Positions 50,892 through 60,263 of a DNA stretch of 64,000 bases are shown here, piece by piece. The translations under genes were made by a program, and so were the position numbers. Positions within the stretch are counted from its first letter, which is position 1, and each line of letters begins with the position of its first letter. Source of the DNA: Clostridiaceae bacterium M8S5 (lineage in GTDB: Bacteria > Bacillota > Clostridia > Tissierellales > MCWD3); NCBI GenBank assembly GCA_029227815.1, contig CP118523.1, forward strand, positions 1,922,001-1,986,000. Reading direction: 5' to 3'. Under the pieces are notes generated by a model. It was given only the letters and a program-made list of their open reading frames with translations, was not told where the DNA came from and did not search any database.

Positions 50892-51725
50892 CTATTTATA
50901 TATTTCTACACAAATATTATTTTCTATCTTACATCTTTTTTCTAAATCTACAGTATAGTTTCCCAAGCTAGGTTCATCATCAATAAATACATCATGAAAA
51001 TCTGAACCGCCTGTTATTATCATGTTTTTTCTTTTTGCTATATGTAATAATTCATTCCTTACACGCTTATTGTTCTGTGGATGATAAATTTCTATGCCGT
51101 CAATATTAAATCTGTTTAGTAATATACTATAGTCTATCTCTAAAAGCCCAGGATGAGCTAGAACTGCAATTCCACCATCATTATGTATCAAATCTATGCC
51201 ATCTTGTAATGAAAGCTTATACCTTGGTACAAAAGCCTTTTTTCCTTCAAGTAAGTATTTTTTAAACGCTTCATCTACATCCTTTACATATCCTAAACTA
51301 TGTAACTCTCTTGCTATATGTGGCCTTCCTAAAGCAGTAGACGGATCATATTTTGCCTTCATAGTTTTATAATCTATGTCTATACCTATATCCTTTAGCT
51401 TATTTACCATTTTGACTGCTCTACTAGCTCTTGCCTCTCTTATATTATCAAGCACGTTTTTTATTTTAGATGATTGGTAATCAAAACAATATCCTAGCAG
51501 ATGTACTTCATATCCATTATATATACAACTAAGTTCTACACCCGGTATTAAGATCATACCATCTCTCTCGATATATTCTAAAGCTTCCTTTAATCCAGCC
51601 AATGTATCATGATCAGTGATAGATATAGCATTAATATTTTTGCGTTTAGCCCATGATATAATTTCTTTTGGATTTAATATTCCGTCTGACATAGTACTAT
51701 GTATATGCATGTCCGCTTTAATCAA
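50892..51725 (-). CDS. PHP-domain phosphoesterase (TrpH/YciV-like)
   Basis: A 277-residue metal-dependent phosphoesterase. The first PHP motif is ADMHIHSTMSDG, the second SITDHDTLAG, and others are IPGVELSC and TGGSDFHD, all carrying metal ligands. The TrpH/YciV group includes nucleoside 3',5'-bisphosphate phosphatases and 5'-3' RNA exonucleases. LAHPGLLEIDY contains another ligand His. Start is TTG 51725, with AGGAGGTGG 5 bases upstream. First gene of a likely PHP-PadR-aminotransferase operon. Confidence 0.9.
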   Translation of the reverse strand: MIKADMHIHSTMSDGILNPKEIISWAKRKNINAISITDHDTLAGLKEALEYIERDGMILIPGVELSCIYNGYEVHLLGYCFDYQSSKIKNVLDNIREARASRAVKMVNKLKDIGIDIDYKTMKAKYDPSTALGRPHIARELHSLGYVKDVDEAFKKYLLEGKKAFVPRYKLSLQDGIDLIHNDGGIAVLAHPGLLEIDYSILLNRFNIDGIEIYHPQNNKRVRNELLHIAKRKNMIITGGSDFHDVFIDDEPSLGNYTVDLEKRCKIENNICVEIYK

Positions 51726-51978
51726 TCAACCACCTCCTATTCCACTTATTTTAACTATACTTATTTTACAATAAATAATCCAATTTTAACAGTATAAATA
51801 GTATATTTTTCTAAAAACATATAAAAAAATGTTATATTCTAATGTGCTTAATAATATTAGAAAAAATTAATGTACTTTAACTATATTATTTAATAAAATT
51901 AACTAATGAGAGTAAATTTATTTACATCGAATTAAATTTATTATAACATTATGTTAATAAATATTATGGAGGTGTTTT

Positions 51979-52476
51979 ATGAGTAAAATAAAGCTTTACA
52001 ATGTTATATTTCCACTGTGGATGATATTATTTTTACCGCCAGTTATCTTTGTTACTATATGCGGAAATTTTATAATTGATTTGTTAGTGCTAATATTATG
52101 TTATTACATATACAAGGTTAAATGCCAATATCCTTTAAAAACCTTCTGCTTTAAGAATATATTTAAGGTATTTATATTTGGCTTTGTTGCAGATTTTATT
52201 GGTGCGTTATTATTGTTTGTTACTGTAACGTTATTTGATGATTACTTGCCTAATGGTATCACTAACTCTATAATGATTAATCCATTTAGTAATATATATG
52301 GTTTTATGATAGTCGCATTAGCTATGCTTATAGTTGGTTTTTTAATCTATATCTTAAATCACCGCTTTACCTTTAAGTATATAGAAGATGCAATGCTTAG
52401 GTTTAAGTTATCTCTTACTATAGCAATTATAACAATACCTTGGACATTTATGATACCTATGAAAAAATTCTTTTAA
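51979..52476 (+). CDS. Small polytopic membrane protein, unknown function
   Basis: A 165-residue hydrophobic protein with four to five membrane segments (for example LWMILFLPPVIFVTICGNF and NIYGFMIVALAMLIVGFLIY), no charged catalytic motif, and a short Lys-rich C-terminus. Similar small proteins occur widely in Clostridia without assigned role. ATG 51979 follows TATGGAGGTGTTTT. It is convergent with the next gene, its stop lying two bases from that gene's stop. Function unknown. Confidence 0.75.
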   Translation: MSKIKLYNVIFPLWMILFLPPVIFVTICGNFIIDLLVLILCYYIYKVKCQYPLKTFCFKNIFKVFIFGFVADFIGALLLFVTVTLFDDYLPNGITNSIMINPFSNIYGFMIVALAMLIVGFLIYILNHRFTFKYIEDAMLRFKLSLTIAIITIPWTFMIPMKKFF

Positions 52477-52478
52477 AA

Positions 52479-53102
52479 TTATTTAAATTCCTTTTTAAAT
52501 CTCCTAGCAAACAATAATGGTATTGGTATAAACATCATACACCATGCCATTAGAGCTAGTGTGCCTATTGTCTGACTATCGTTATCTCCTACAAATAGTT
52601 TAGTCATAGGTAGTGCTATACATACTACAAATATACCATGTATTTGTAGTATCAATTTCAAAACACTATCACACTTATTCTTTGGCTGTATTGATACTCC
52701 TACAAAGTATGTCGATACTGCCATTATCCCATAACCAATAAGATTTATACTAAACATCCAATTGCCTGTATTTGTGTAATCAAATAGATTCATGAGTTCA
52801 CTTGATAAAGTACCATTATTTATAATAGTTAGCTGTGTAAAATATGTCAAACTTACGAACACAGAATATATAATACCAAAAGATTTACCTACTTCACTTG
52901 CTACTTTATGCTTTTTTCCACAAAGATAACTAGAGACTATTGTTACTATTATATATGACCATGACAATAATATACAAGTAGCATATGAGAGCATGTCAAT
53001 CATTTGTGTCCTATTTATCAACGATAGTAATAAAGTACTGAAAAAGATTATTATCGTCAATGTAAGTATATTCGCTGAAAAAATGCCAATCTTTTTGTTC
53101 AT
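52479..53102 (-). CDS. Polytopic membrane protein, unknown function
   Basis: A 207-residue protein with about six membrane segments. Its short loops contain no recognised enzyme motif. ATG 53102 immediately follows the stop of the upstream P-loop kinase gene (TAAATG), so the two are co-translated. Function unknown. Its linkage to a kinase-like P-loop protein suggests a joint role, but what that is cannot be read. Confidence 0.75.
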   Translation of the reverse strand: MNKKIGIFSANILTLTIIIFFSTLLLSLINRTQMIDMLSYATCILLSWSYIIVTIVSSYLCGKKHKVASEVGKSFGIIYSVFVSLTYFTQLTIINNGTLSSELMNLFDYTNTGNWMFSINLIGYGIMAVSTYFVGVSIQPKNKCDSVLKLILQIHGIFVVCIALPMTKLFVGDNDSQTIGTLALMAWCMMFIPIPLLFARRFKKEFK

Positions 53103-53630
53103 TTAAATTTTTCCCCCTTTATTTACAAGATACTTTATTATATCATCTAAACTATAGCTGTTATACGAAGTTGTATCTACTATCATATAATTATATTTAC
53201 TAGGTCTTATTGATTTATTTGAGCTTTTATTATATCTATCTAAAGATGTTGTATCAATTTGGCTGATATACTTTTCTCTATTATATATACGGTGCTCTAT
53301 AACCTTGTAATTTTCTACTCTACATTCTATATACTTATAAGTAGCTCCATTATTTTTTGCTATATTAATACCACTAATTAATGATTCTTCGTAGTAACAT
53401 GGCGTATCTATTATAACGCTCATTCCTTGTCTTAGATATTGATTAGCTAAATCAAACATCACTTTGTAAGATGCTTTATTAATAACACTATCGCGAACTC
53501 CTTCATCCATCATAGCTGATTTTATGATATCTCTATCTATTACTACTACAGAACTAAGTTTATCTGCAATCTTTATAGCTAACGTAGATTTTCCACTACC
53601 TGGATATCCTGCCATCTGTAAAAGAAACAT
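53103..53630 (-). CDS. P-loop kinase/ATPase (zeta-toxin or AAA_33-like)
   Basis: A 175-residue nucleotide-binding protein with Walker A GYPGSGKSTLAIKIA (residue 8 onward), a Walker-B-like VIDRDIIKSAMM and IDTPCYYEESL. This small P-loop fold includes zeta toxins, shikimate/gluconate kinases and tRNA ligases, so the substrate is undetermined. ATG 53630 has GGAGGTAAGT upstream. It forms an operon with the following membrane protein. No antitoxin-like small gene is next to it. Confidence 0.8.
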   Translation of the reverse strand: MFLLQMAGYPGSGKSTLAIKIADKLSSVVVIDRDIIKSAMMDEGVRDSVINKASYKVMFDLANQYLRQGMSVIIDTPCYYEESLISGINIAKNNGATYKYIECRVENYKVIEHRIYNREKYISQIDTTSLDRYNKSSNKSIRPSKYNYMIVDTTSYNSYSLDDIIKYLVNKGGKI

Positions 53631-53710
53631 ACTTACCTCCTACTCATTTTATATAAACCACCTTATTAAACTTTTCCTTCTTAATTCAACATATTGTACC
53701 TACCCCTACT

Positions 53711-53743
53711 TAAAAAAATAAAACTCATCAAGAGTTTTATTTC
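53711..53743 (-). terminator. Terminator after the sigma-54 activator gene
   Basis: On the minus strand ATAAAACTC-TTGAT-GAGTTTTAT followed by T7, downstream of the stop at 53812. Confidence 0.8.
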
Positions 53744-53811
53744 TAATAATTTTTTACTTAATATTGTTTCAAAATGTTACAATCATTTTCTTTTCAATAT
53801 CTAATAACAAT

Positions 53812-55776
53812 TTACCATCGTAGCTTTCGATAAAGAGTTTGACGACTGATTCCCAATCTCTTAGCTGCAGCTGTAATATTTCCTTGCTCTTCTTCTAAAA
53901 TTTTATTAAGCAAGAATCTCTCAAACCTATAGTACAAACCCTCTTCTTTATCCTGTTTTACTATTTGTTTTTTTTGATCTATAATCTTACGAAACATATA
54001 ATGACTAACTATATCATCCGTAAGGTGATCTAAGGTCAATATTTCTTCATTTTCTTTGATGATCAATGCTCTTTCAACGATATTGCTGAGTTCACGTACA
54101 TTCCCTGGCCAATCATAAGCAATTAAAGCATCCATGAAAGTATTAGACCAGATTACAGGCTTTAAGTTTAAGTTCTGCGAAAATTCTCTAACTAAATGTT
54201 TTGTAATCAAAGGGATATCCTCTTTCCGATCACGTAAATGAGGAATTTTTAGTTCTATAATTTGAATTCTGTAATATAAATCTGCTCTAAATTTACCCAA
54301 GGTAGATTCTTTAAGTAAATTTTTTTTAGTAGCTGCTATAATCCGAAGATTAACTGGTATCTCATCTACACCGCCTAAACGAGTAATCCTGTTAGTTGAA
54401 AGCACTCGTAATAGCTTAATTTGGACACTTAACGGCATACTCTCTATTTCATCTAAAAATAAAGTTCCACCTGATGCGAACTCTATCTTTCCGATTTTAC
54501 CACTTTTAGATGCACCAGTAAATGTTCCAGCCTCATAACCAAAGAGTTCGCTTTCTATTAATTCCAATGGCATAGCTCCGCAGTTGATAGCAACAAATGG
54601 ACGTTTTTTCCTTAAGCTTGCATTATGAATGGCTTGTGCTAAAAGTTCCTTACCAGTTCCACTTTCACCATATATCATAACATTAGAAGATGTCTCTGCA
54701 ACACGCTTTGCCATAGTTTTTAGTTGTGTAATTACTTTAGTATCGCCAATAATATTCTTAAAGTTATAGGTTGCTCTATTACCTTTTATTTTATTATGCC
54801 ATTTGGACATACCTTCAATGTCCATAATAGATACCAAAGTCCCTACTGGCCGATTTAAAAGAGTTATTGTTTGATTAGATGCTAAAAAAGATTTTCGTCT
54901 TTTTTCAGTCTGCAAAAACACAAGTTGCTCTTCAAAATCAACAGCTCTGTATGCGTTCATCTTTTTTAGCTTATTAAGAATTTCCTTTTTAAAGTTACTA
55001 GATGACTTATCAATGTCCAACATTTCCAAAGCTTTTTGATTGTAACCGTGCACTACATTAAATTCATCTATAAAAAACGTGCCCTCATGGGTGTGTTCTG
55101 TAATTCCTTCTAAAATCTTTATATATAGCTGAATAGTATTCAAAGTTTCATGTAAAAAACCGTGTTTATCGAACAATTCTGCCAATTGCTTAGCAACAAT
55201 CATCATTTGCTCATCACAAGCTTCAACATCTGCTACTACATAGATTACCCCTAATAATCGTCCTTCACCATCAGTATAGGGTGCTGCATATCCTGCAGTG
55301 TACTTCAAGCTTGAAATATAATGTTCTCCTCCAATGACACTACAAGGTATCCTTTCATTAACACAACAAGCTACAGCATTTGTACCAATCACAGCCTCAG
55401 ACATATTCTCAAATACATGCTTTTTATCCTTCATATCATTGCCTTGTGCATAGAGACAAGCTATATATAAACATTGTTCATTGTATATAGTAATAGTACA
55501 ATTAAGTTGCTTTAAATAATCTAACAAATTTTTTAGTTTTTGGTTACTAATTAAATGTAAAAATAAGCGCCGCAATTCTTCTTTGCTAAAAATCTGTGTC
55601 ATGAATGGAATATCTCTGCCTTTGTGATTATGATGAATACCCATGGTTCGTGATCTATTCCAGGAGGATTTAACATAATGAGATAAATCAGCCTGCTTAA
55701 TTGGGTTATTGTTCATAAAATTCTCCCATAAAGTCTGAAGATATATGTCTCTTTCATTTGAATAGCCATGTTTCAT
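53812..55776 (-). CDS. Sigma-54-dependent transcriptional activator (AcoR-like)
   Basis: An enhancer-binding protein of 654 residues. A GAF-like sensing region (about 60-200) and a PAS-like segment (about 225-300) come first. The AAA+ core has Walker A GESGTGKELLAQ, a sigma-54-contact loop GTFTGA (canonical GAFTGA), LFLDEIESMPL (Walker B) and WPGNVREL. A Fis-type HTH ends it: NITAAAKRLGISRQTLYRKL. ATG 55776 has GGGAGG 7 bases upstream; the five codons before it belong to that region. It probably activates the adjacent peptidase/transporter operon, which has a -24/-12 promoter. Confidence 0.93.
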   Translation of the reverse strand: MKHGYSNERDIYLQTLWENFMNNNPIKQADLSHYVKSSWNRSRTMGIHHNHKGRDIPFMTQIFSKEELRRLFLHLISNQKLKNLLDYLKQLNCTITIYNEQCLYIACLYAQGNDMKDKKHVFENMSEAVIGTNAVACCVNERIPCSVIGGEHYISSLKYTAGYAAPYTDGEGRLLGVIYVVADVEACDEQMMIVAKQLAELFDKHGFLHETLNTIQLYIKILEGITEHTHEGTFFIDEFNVVHGYNQKALEMLDIDKSSSNFKKEILNKLKKMNAYRAVDFEEQLVFLQTEKRRKSFLASNQTITLLNRPVGTLVSIMDIEGMSKWHNKIKGNRATYNFKNIIGDTKVITQLKTMAKRVAETSSNVMIYGESGTGKELLAQAIHNASLRKKRPFVAINCGAMPLELIESELFGYEAGTFTGASKSGKIGKIEFASGGTLFLDEIESMPLSVQIKLLRVLSTNRITRLGGVDEIPVNLRIIAATKKNLLKESTLGKFRADLYYRIQIIELKIPHLRDRKEDIPLITKHLVREFSQNLNLKPVIWSNTFMDALIAYDWPGNVRELSNIVERALIIKENEEILTLDHLTDDIVSHYMFRKIIDQKKQIVKQDKEEGLYYRFERFLLNKILEEEQGNITAAAKRLGISRQTLYRKLRW

Positions 55777-55811
55777 GAACTTGCCTCCCATTCTTCACTT
55801 TTCCTATATCC

Positions 55812-55841
55812 ATTATAACACATACTATCCTGCTACAGTAA
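55812..55841 (-). promoter_or_regulatory. Promoter of the sigma-54 activator gene
   Basis: Minus-strand TTACTG (55836-55841), an 18-base spacer and TATAAT (55812-55817). It is a sigma-A-type promoter in the gap behind the transporter gene. Confidence 0.6.
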
Positions 55842-55913
55842 CCACATCATACTCTTGATTAAACTGTTTGAGAAAAAACTTATAGATTATTATTCAATGT
55901 AAAATAGTTCTTT

Positions 55914-57344
55914 TTAAATCAAATCCTTAAAACTACTATCATCATACTGCTCATTATTTTTCTTTTTAGCCAATGCTTCCTTTAGAGCATCAAAGGTTTT
56001 ACCGTCAAGTTTATACAAAGTCATAATAAGTGCACTTATTATAAAAAATGCTGGTGCACATACAGTTGCAAGCATTTTTATACCACGCACAGCTTCGGAT
56101 GTTTGTTGTGTAGCATCTCCAATATATCCAGTAAGCTCCATAATATAACCCATTAACCACATACCTAAAGCAAACCCTAATTTCTGAAAAAGGAAGATGA
56201 TTGAAGTTATAACCCCTTCTTTTTTTAATCCTGTCCTATACTCATATGCCTCACAACAATCATACATCATGGATTGGAATAATCCAAAGTAGTTATTATG
56301 CCCAAAAGATGCTACAACACAAAATACGAGTAATAATGCAAAAGTAAAATCAAAGAAAGAATAAAGCATCTGTATAGCTCCAGAACAGACAATTAAATAA
56401 ATATAAGCTTTACGCTTACCCATTTTAATCCCTAATATATTACTAATTGGAATAATAATTAAACCAACTATCGACATAAATGTAAAAAAGACAACCTGAT
56501 TATCTCCATCAAGATGCATAACACTATTCATTAAATACATATAAATACCACTTGTGATTGAAAATCCTATACCATAAATTGCTACAGCAATAGCTAGAAA
56601 TCTAATAGAGCGAATTTTAGCTACATCTGTAAGTGTTTTTAGGATAGACTGACCTTTTTCTTCTTCTGGTTCCATTACTATAGATTCTTTACCTCTAGTA
56701 TAATTCCAACTAATTAATGCTGCTACTGTAGATGCTGCACCAAAAATACCAGCAGCTATTGACCATGCGGTTTGAGTAGATCCAGTAATTGCAACAAATT
56801 TATCAACAACTACCATCGTACCTGTACTAGCCACAAATACTCCTAATAATTGAAATGCAAGACAGTAGAATCTTACTGAAGTTCGTTCATTATAGTCATC
56901 AGTTATTTCTGCACCTAAAGCCATAAATGGCACGTAATAACATGTATACGCTGTATAAAAAAACATAGAAACGCCTATATAATACACAGTTTTAGTAGTT
57001 TCAGGAAAGTTTACTGCCGTAAACAGTAACCATAAAGCAATCCCTATTGGTACTGAGGCTATCAATATAAATGGTCTTCTACGACCACATTTCCATCGTA
57101 TCTTATCAGAATAATATCCTATAATTGGATCCGTCACTGCATCCCAAATACCTGCTATAAGTGAAACTAGTCCAGCTGTTGCTGGCTTAACTCCTGCAAT
57201 ATCGGTGAGGAAGAATATAAAGAAAAACACAAATACATTAGCTGATATAGAATCAGTAAGTTGTCCTACCCCATATAATAACTTGGTACTCAAAGAAAGT
57301 TTTCTTAACTGTTTGTGACTATTTGTTGCTACTTTTTCACTCAT
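55914..57344 (-). CDS. GPH-family (glycoside-pentoside-hexuronide) sodium/proton symporter
   Basis: A 476-residue membrane transporter with about 12 segments. The first region has LLYGVGQLTDSISANVFVFFFIFFL, followed by DPIIGYYSDKIRWKCGRRRPFIL, the family's cation/sugar signature. Later GYIMELTGYIGDATQQTSEA matches the usual 9-10 segment loop. GPH proteins import sugars with Na+ or H+; here the neighbouring gene is a peptidase, so the substrate may be atypical. ATG 57344 has GGGAGAGTAATT upstream, 21 bases after the peptidase stop, so one operon. Confidence 0.9.
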   Translation of the reverse strand: MSEKVATNSHKQLRKLSLSTKLLYGVGQLTDSISANVFVFFFIFFLTDIAGVKPATAGLVSLIAGIWDAVTDPIIGYYSDKIRWKCGRRRPFILIASVPIGIALWLLFTAVNFPETTKTVYYIGVSMFFYTAYTCYYVPFMALGAEITDDYNERTSVRFYCLAFQLLGVFVASTGTMVVVDKFVAITGSTQTAWSIAAGIFGAASTVAALISWNYTRGKESIVMEPEEEKGQSILKTLTDVAKIRSIRFLAIAVAIYGIGFSITSGIYMYLMNSVMHLDGDNQVVFFTFMSIVGLIIIPISNILGIKMGKRKAYIYLIVCSGAIQMLYSFFDFTFALLLVFCVVASFGHNNYFGLFQSMMYDCCEAYEYRTGLKKEGVITSIIFLFQKLGFALGMWLMGYIMELTGYIGDATQQTSEAVRGIKMLATVCAPAFFIISALIMTLYKLDGKTFDALKEALAKKKNNEQYDDSSFKDLI

Positions 57345-57365
57345 AATTACTCTCCCTTCTTTTTA

Positions 57366-58244
57366 TTATATAGTTTCTAAAAATTTCTGTAACCTAGGAT
57401 AATAATTCTCTACATCATCTAGAAAAGCGAAGTGACTTCCTTTTGGACAAATTAATAATTCGGCATTTGGAATCCTACTTGCCATTTCTTCCTTATCTTT
57501 AGCACTCATAGTATCATATTTTGCACCTATTATCATGGTTTTAACGCTGATATCTTTAAGATCGTCCCATCTATCCCATGATTTTAATGTGCCAGTAACA
57601 ATAAATTCATTGTTGCCTTGAAATTTGTTGTATACATTATGTGCCATTTTTTCTGGTGCAAAAAATGCTGGCCATTCTTCTCCTCTAAATATACATTGTG
57701 GATAGAGTTTTTGAAAAATAATCTCTTGGTAGCGTTTATCATCATAATCCTCTTTAGCTTCTATAGCCTCTATATAAGCAAGCTCTTCAGGTTCAAGCAT
57801 ATCCTTTCTAACCTCAGATAGACCCTTTTCATAGGAGTCATTACTAGCTGTCATATTAGAAATTATTACCCCCTTTAGATATCCATAATTTTGATACTTC
57901 AAAGCATATTCGATTGCCAACATACCTCCCCATGAATGTCCAAGCAGAGCAAAGTACTCTAGTCCTAATCCAGCTCTAACCTGCTCTACCTCATCCACAT
58001 AACGCTCTAGAGTTAACAGACTATCATCTTCCACTGGATCTGAATAATATGATCCTAACTGATCATAATAAATCAATGTATATTTCTCCAAATCCATATA
58101 CTTTTCCATAGCTTCAAAACATTCGTGACATCCTCCTGGGCCTCCATGTAGCAATAGGATTGGTAATTTTCCTTTTCCGACACTTCGGGTGTAAACTTCA
58201 TAACCTTCTTTTAGTTTGATTTTTTTAACGTTACCATTTATCAT
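57366..58244 (-). CDS. Proline iminopeptidase-like alpha/beta hydrolase
   Basis: A 292-residue cytoplasmic alpha/beta hydrolase, probably releasing N-terminal proline or similar residues. The oxyanion-hole motif LLLHGGPGGCHECFE, YYDQLGSYYSD, nucleophile GHSWGGMLA, and late acid/His elements (IIGAKYDTMS and KGSHFAFLDD) fit the prolyl aminopeptidase (PIP, S33) family. ATG 58244 has GGGAGGTATATCT upstream; the ten codons to 58274 precede that site. It is the first gene of a sigma-54-type operon with a GPH transporter. Confidence 0.88.
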   Translation of the reverse strand: MINGNVKKIKLKEGYEVYTRSVGKGKLPILLLHGGPGGCHECFEAMEKYMDLEKYTLIYYDQLGSYYSDPVEDDSLLTLERYVDEVEQVRAGLGLEYFALLGHSWGGMLAIEYALKYQNYGYLKGVIISNMTASNDSYEKGLSEVRKDMLEPEELAYIEAIEAKEDYDDKRYQEIIFQKLYPQCIFRGEEWPAFFAPEKMAHNVYNKFQGNNEFIVTGTLKSWDRWDDLKDISVKTMIIGAKYDTMSAKDKEEMASRIPNAELLICPKGSHFAFLDDVENYYPRLQKFLETI

Positions 58245-58299
58245 AGATATACCTCCCGTAGTTTTATTTATCAATGTAAAAAAACATTATAGTTTTATA

Positions 58300-58317
58300 T
58301 AGCAATTTTTATTCCAA
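58300..58317 (-). promoter_or_regulatory. Sigma-54 (-24/-12) promoter of the peptidase-transporter operon
   Basis: On the minus strand TTGGAATAAAAATTGCTA has GG and GC separated by exactly 10 bases, as in the TGGCAC-N5-TTGC consensus. It predicts a start near 58290, 45 bases before the gene. Confidence 0.7.
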
Positions 58318-58458
58318 AATTCTACAATAAATATATTTGAACTACATTTCATAAATAATATTGTCCTTGAGAGCCTTAGTATACTAACTCATTTCATTTA
58401 ATAATTCTAATATTTAATTTTCTAAAAAAACAAAGAGTGTTTTATTACCACTCTTATG

Positions 58459-58503
58459 TGTAACTTTTTGTTACTATGAATTAAAGTGTCACTTTTTGCA
58501 ACA
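58459..58503. promoter_or_regulatory. Two upstream-activator-like dyads for the sigma-54 activator
   Basis: TGTAACTTTTTGTTACT (58459-58475) and TGTCACTTTTTGCAACA (58487-58503) share the form TGTNRC-N5-GYNACA and are centred 28 bases apart. They lie about 150-200 bases upstream of the -24/-12 promoter, the usual enhancer distance. The remaining 58318-58585 sequence holds no gene. Confidence 0.65.
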
Positions 58504-58585
58504 CTTTTATGTTCATAGTTGTAATTCTTATATTACTAGAATAGACAAACCTAATACAGTACTATAACTTTTATAATATATTGAT

Positions 58586-58620
58586 TAAAAAAGGCGTCAA
58601 AACCTATATGGTCTTTACGC
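58586..58620 (-). terminator. Terminator after acetyltransferase gene copy 1
   Basis: On the minus strand GCGT.AA.ACC pairs with GGT.TT.ACGC around ATATA, followed by CTTTTTT. Confidence 0.7.
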
Positions 58621-58685
58621 TCTATCATTTTAAATATATTTTTCAATAATTGCTTTAAGCCTTTAATTACAGGACTTTTAGTAAA

Positions 58686-59540
58686 TTAAAGTATGAAATT
58701 ATAAGATCTATATTTATCAGTTATCTCAAACCCTGCTTTCAACGCTGCATTCAATTCATCTGCTGAATTTTCATCAATAAAATATACAATTTCCTTTACC
58801 ATGCCAAACTCATTATACAATGTACTTAACATTTCATTAATCAGAATACTTTCAATACCCTTATTTCCATATTCTTTATCAATAAATAGACCAAAAACTT
58901 CTGTGCAATATTCGTTTTTCCTAACAAAAATACTTGCATGAATTGCTCCATCTTGTCTAAAGGCAAATATTCTAAATCTCTCTATATCTTTTAACAGGTT
59001 TGAACTATCATAATACATCTCTAAAGGAATAGCATGTATGTCATGAAACTTAGCATAATCTCTAAAATTACTTTCATTAATATTTTCTATGCAATCATGG
59101 TTTTGATTTATTGGAGACTCTAAATTATATAATCTTGTAACAATACTAGATTCATTGCACTTTAAATTCTTTTTCTTAAAATATTGTTTTGCATTTATAT
59201 TAGTAGTAGGTACACCTATAAATAGCTCATAACCAGATAAATACTCTTTTATATAACCTATAAATTCTTCTGCAATTTGGTCAAAATTTTCTTTTATTAA
59301 AAGCCCTGTAGTTTGAACATATTTTTCATCATCGATCCAATAATAAATACATACCCCACATAATACATCATTATGATAACAAGCTATTATGTTTTTATTA
59401 TCTGATTTGATAGTTCTTTCAATGTTTTCTTTAATATCTACCTTTGACTCCATTCTTGGATAACTAGCATATAAATCATTCTTACTTAATTCCCATGCAA
59501 AATCAATTACTTCATCTACTTTATGTATTGTTTTTATCAT
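58686..59540 (-). CDS. Acetyltransferase-like (GNAT) protein, copy 1
   Basis: A 284-residue protein in two halves. The C-terminal half has the GNAT-like EVFGLFIDKEYGNKGIESILINEML (acetyl-CoA loop at DKEYGNKGIES) followed by VKEIVYFIDENSADELNAALKAGF. The N-terminal half repeats a weaker version, with SGxxI-like regions. A paralogue of identical length lies at 61032-61886, about 70% identical by eye. ATG 59540 has AAGAGGTATAGAC upstream. The substrate is unknown. Ends at its own terminator. Confidence 0.8.
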   Translation of the reverse strand: MIKTIHKVDEVIDFAWELSKNDLYASYPRMESKVDIKENIERTIKSDNKNIIACYHNDVLCGVCIYYWIDDEKYVQTTGLLIKENFDQIAEEFIGYIKEYLSGYELFIGVPTTNINAKQYFKKKNLKCNESSIVTRLYNLESPINQNHDCIENINESNFRDYAKFHDIHAIPLEMYYDSSNLLKDIERFRIFAFRQDGAIHASIFVRKNEYCTEVFGLFIDKEYGNKGIESILINEMLSTLYNEFGMVKEIVYFIDENSADELNAALKAGFEITDKYRSYNFIL

Positions 59541-59693
59541 GTCTATACCTCTTTTATCATTAATATTTATTCTTTTTAATTATATGTTAGAGTTTCTAAT
59601 ATACCCTATTCACATGTATAATAATTTTATATAATATTACTAACCATAACTAAGCTTGTATAATTATTATTTATAGCTATATTAACTCTAAAT

Positions 59694-60158
59694 TTACCAC
59701 ATGCCATGATAGGGGTCATTTCCTTCTAAATACTCTTTTAATCTTCTTCTTGTCCCTGGGGATAATCCTTTTAAAGTATCATCTATCTTACAAAACTTAT
59801 ATTCTTCAATCTCTATACTACTTTTGTCATGGATTTTAAATTTTTTAGATTCAAACATTATAATATTATCATTTTTATTTTCATAAAAATTGTTATAAAC
59901 TCCGAATAATTTCATATCATATATTTCTGTTCCTAGCTCTTCTTTTAATTCTCTACAAATTGCTCTTTCAAAAGATTCTTTCTTTTTTACTCCACCTCCA
60001 GGCAAATACCAATAATTATCATATGTATGTCTTACTAAAAGAACTTTGTTATTTTTAATTAATATTATTCTTACTCCAACTGTAGTAGGTTTAAGGATTT
60101 TATTCTTAATTTTCAAAATTCTAAGGACAAATTTAATAATTACTTTTATAAACTTCAT
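59694..60158 (-). CDS. Nudix hydrolase
   Basis: A 154-residue protein. The Nudix box GGGVKKKESFERAICRELKEELG (residues about 53-75, Gx5Ex5[UA]xREx2EExGU form) binds Mg2+ and hydrolyses X-linked nucleoside diphosphates. The N-terminus KFIKVIIKFVLRIL is amphipathic or hydrophobic and may be a short membrane-associated helix. The exact substrate is unresolved. ATG 60158 has AAAGGAGGAAATATTGTAAGT upstream. It lies between the two paralogous acetyltransferase genes, with a HAD gene. Confidence 0.88.
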   Translation of the reverse strand: MKFIKVIIKFVLRILKIKNKILKPTTVGVRIILIKNNKVLLVRHTYDNYWYLPGGGVKKKESFERAICRELKEELGTEIYDMKLFGVYNNFYENKNDNIIMFESKKFKIHDKSSIEIEEYKFCKIDDTLKGLSPGTRRRLKEYLEGNDPYHGMW

Positions 60159-60263
60159 ACTTACAATATTTCCTCCTTTTACTATACAGCAATTTGCTCT
60201 AGAAGTTTTATTGTATAGAGAATTACTATGAATTGTTTGTGTTTAGTGTATGATAGACTGTCT

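Noticed and set aside
53103..53630. Zeta-toxin of a toxin-antitoxin pair
   Set aside because: The P-loop fold fits, but there is no small antitoxin gene beside it, and the partner is a membrane protein. A general kinase call is safer.
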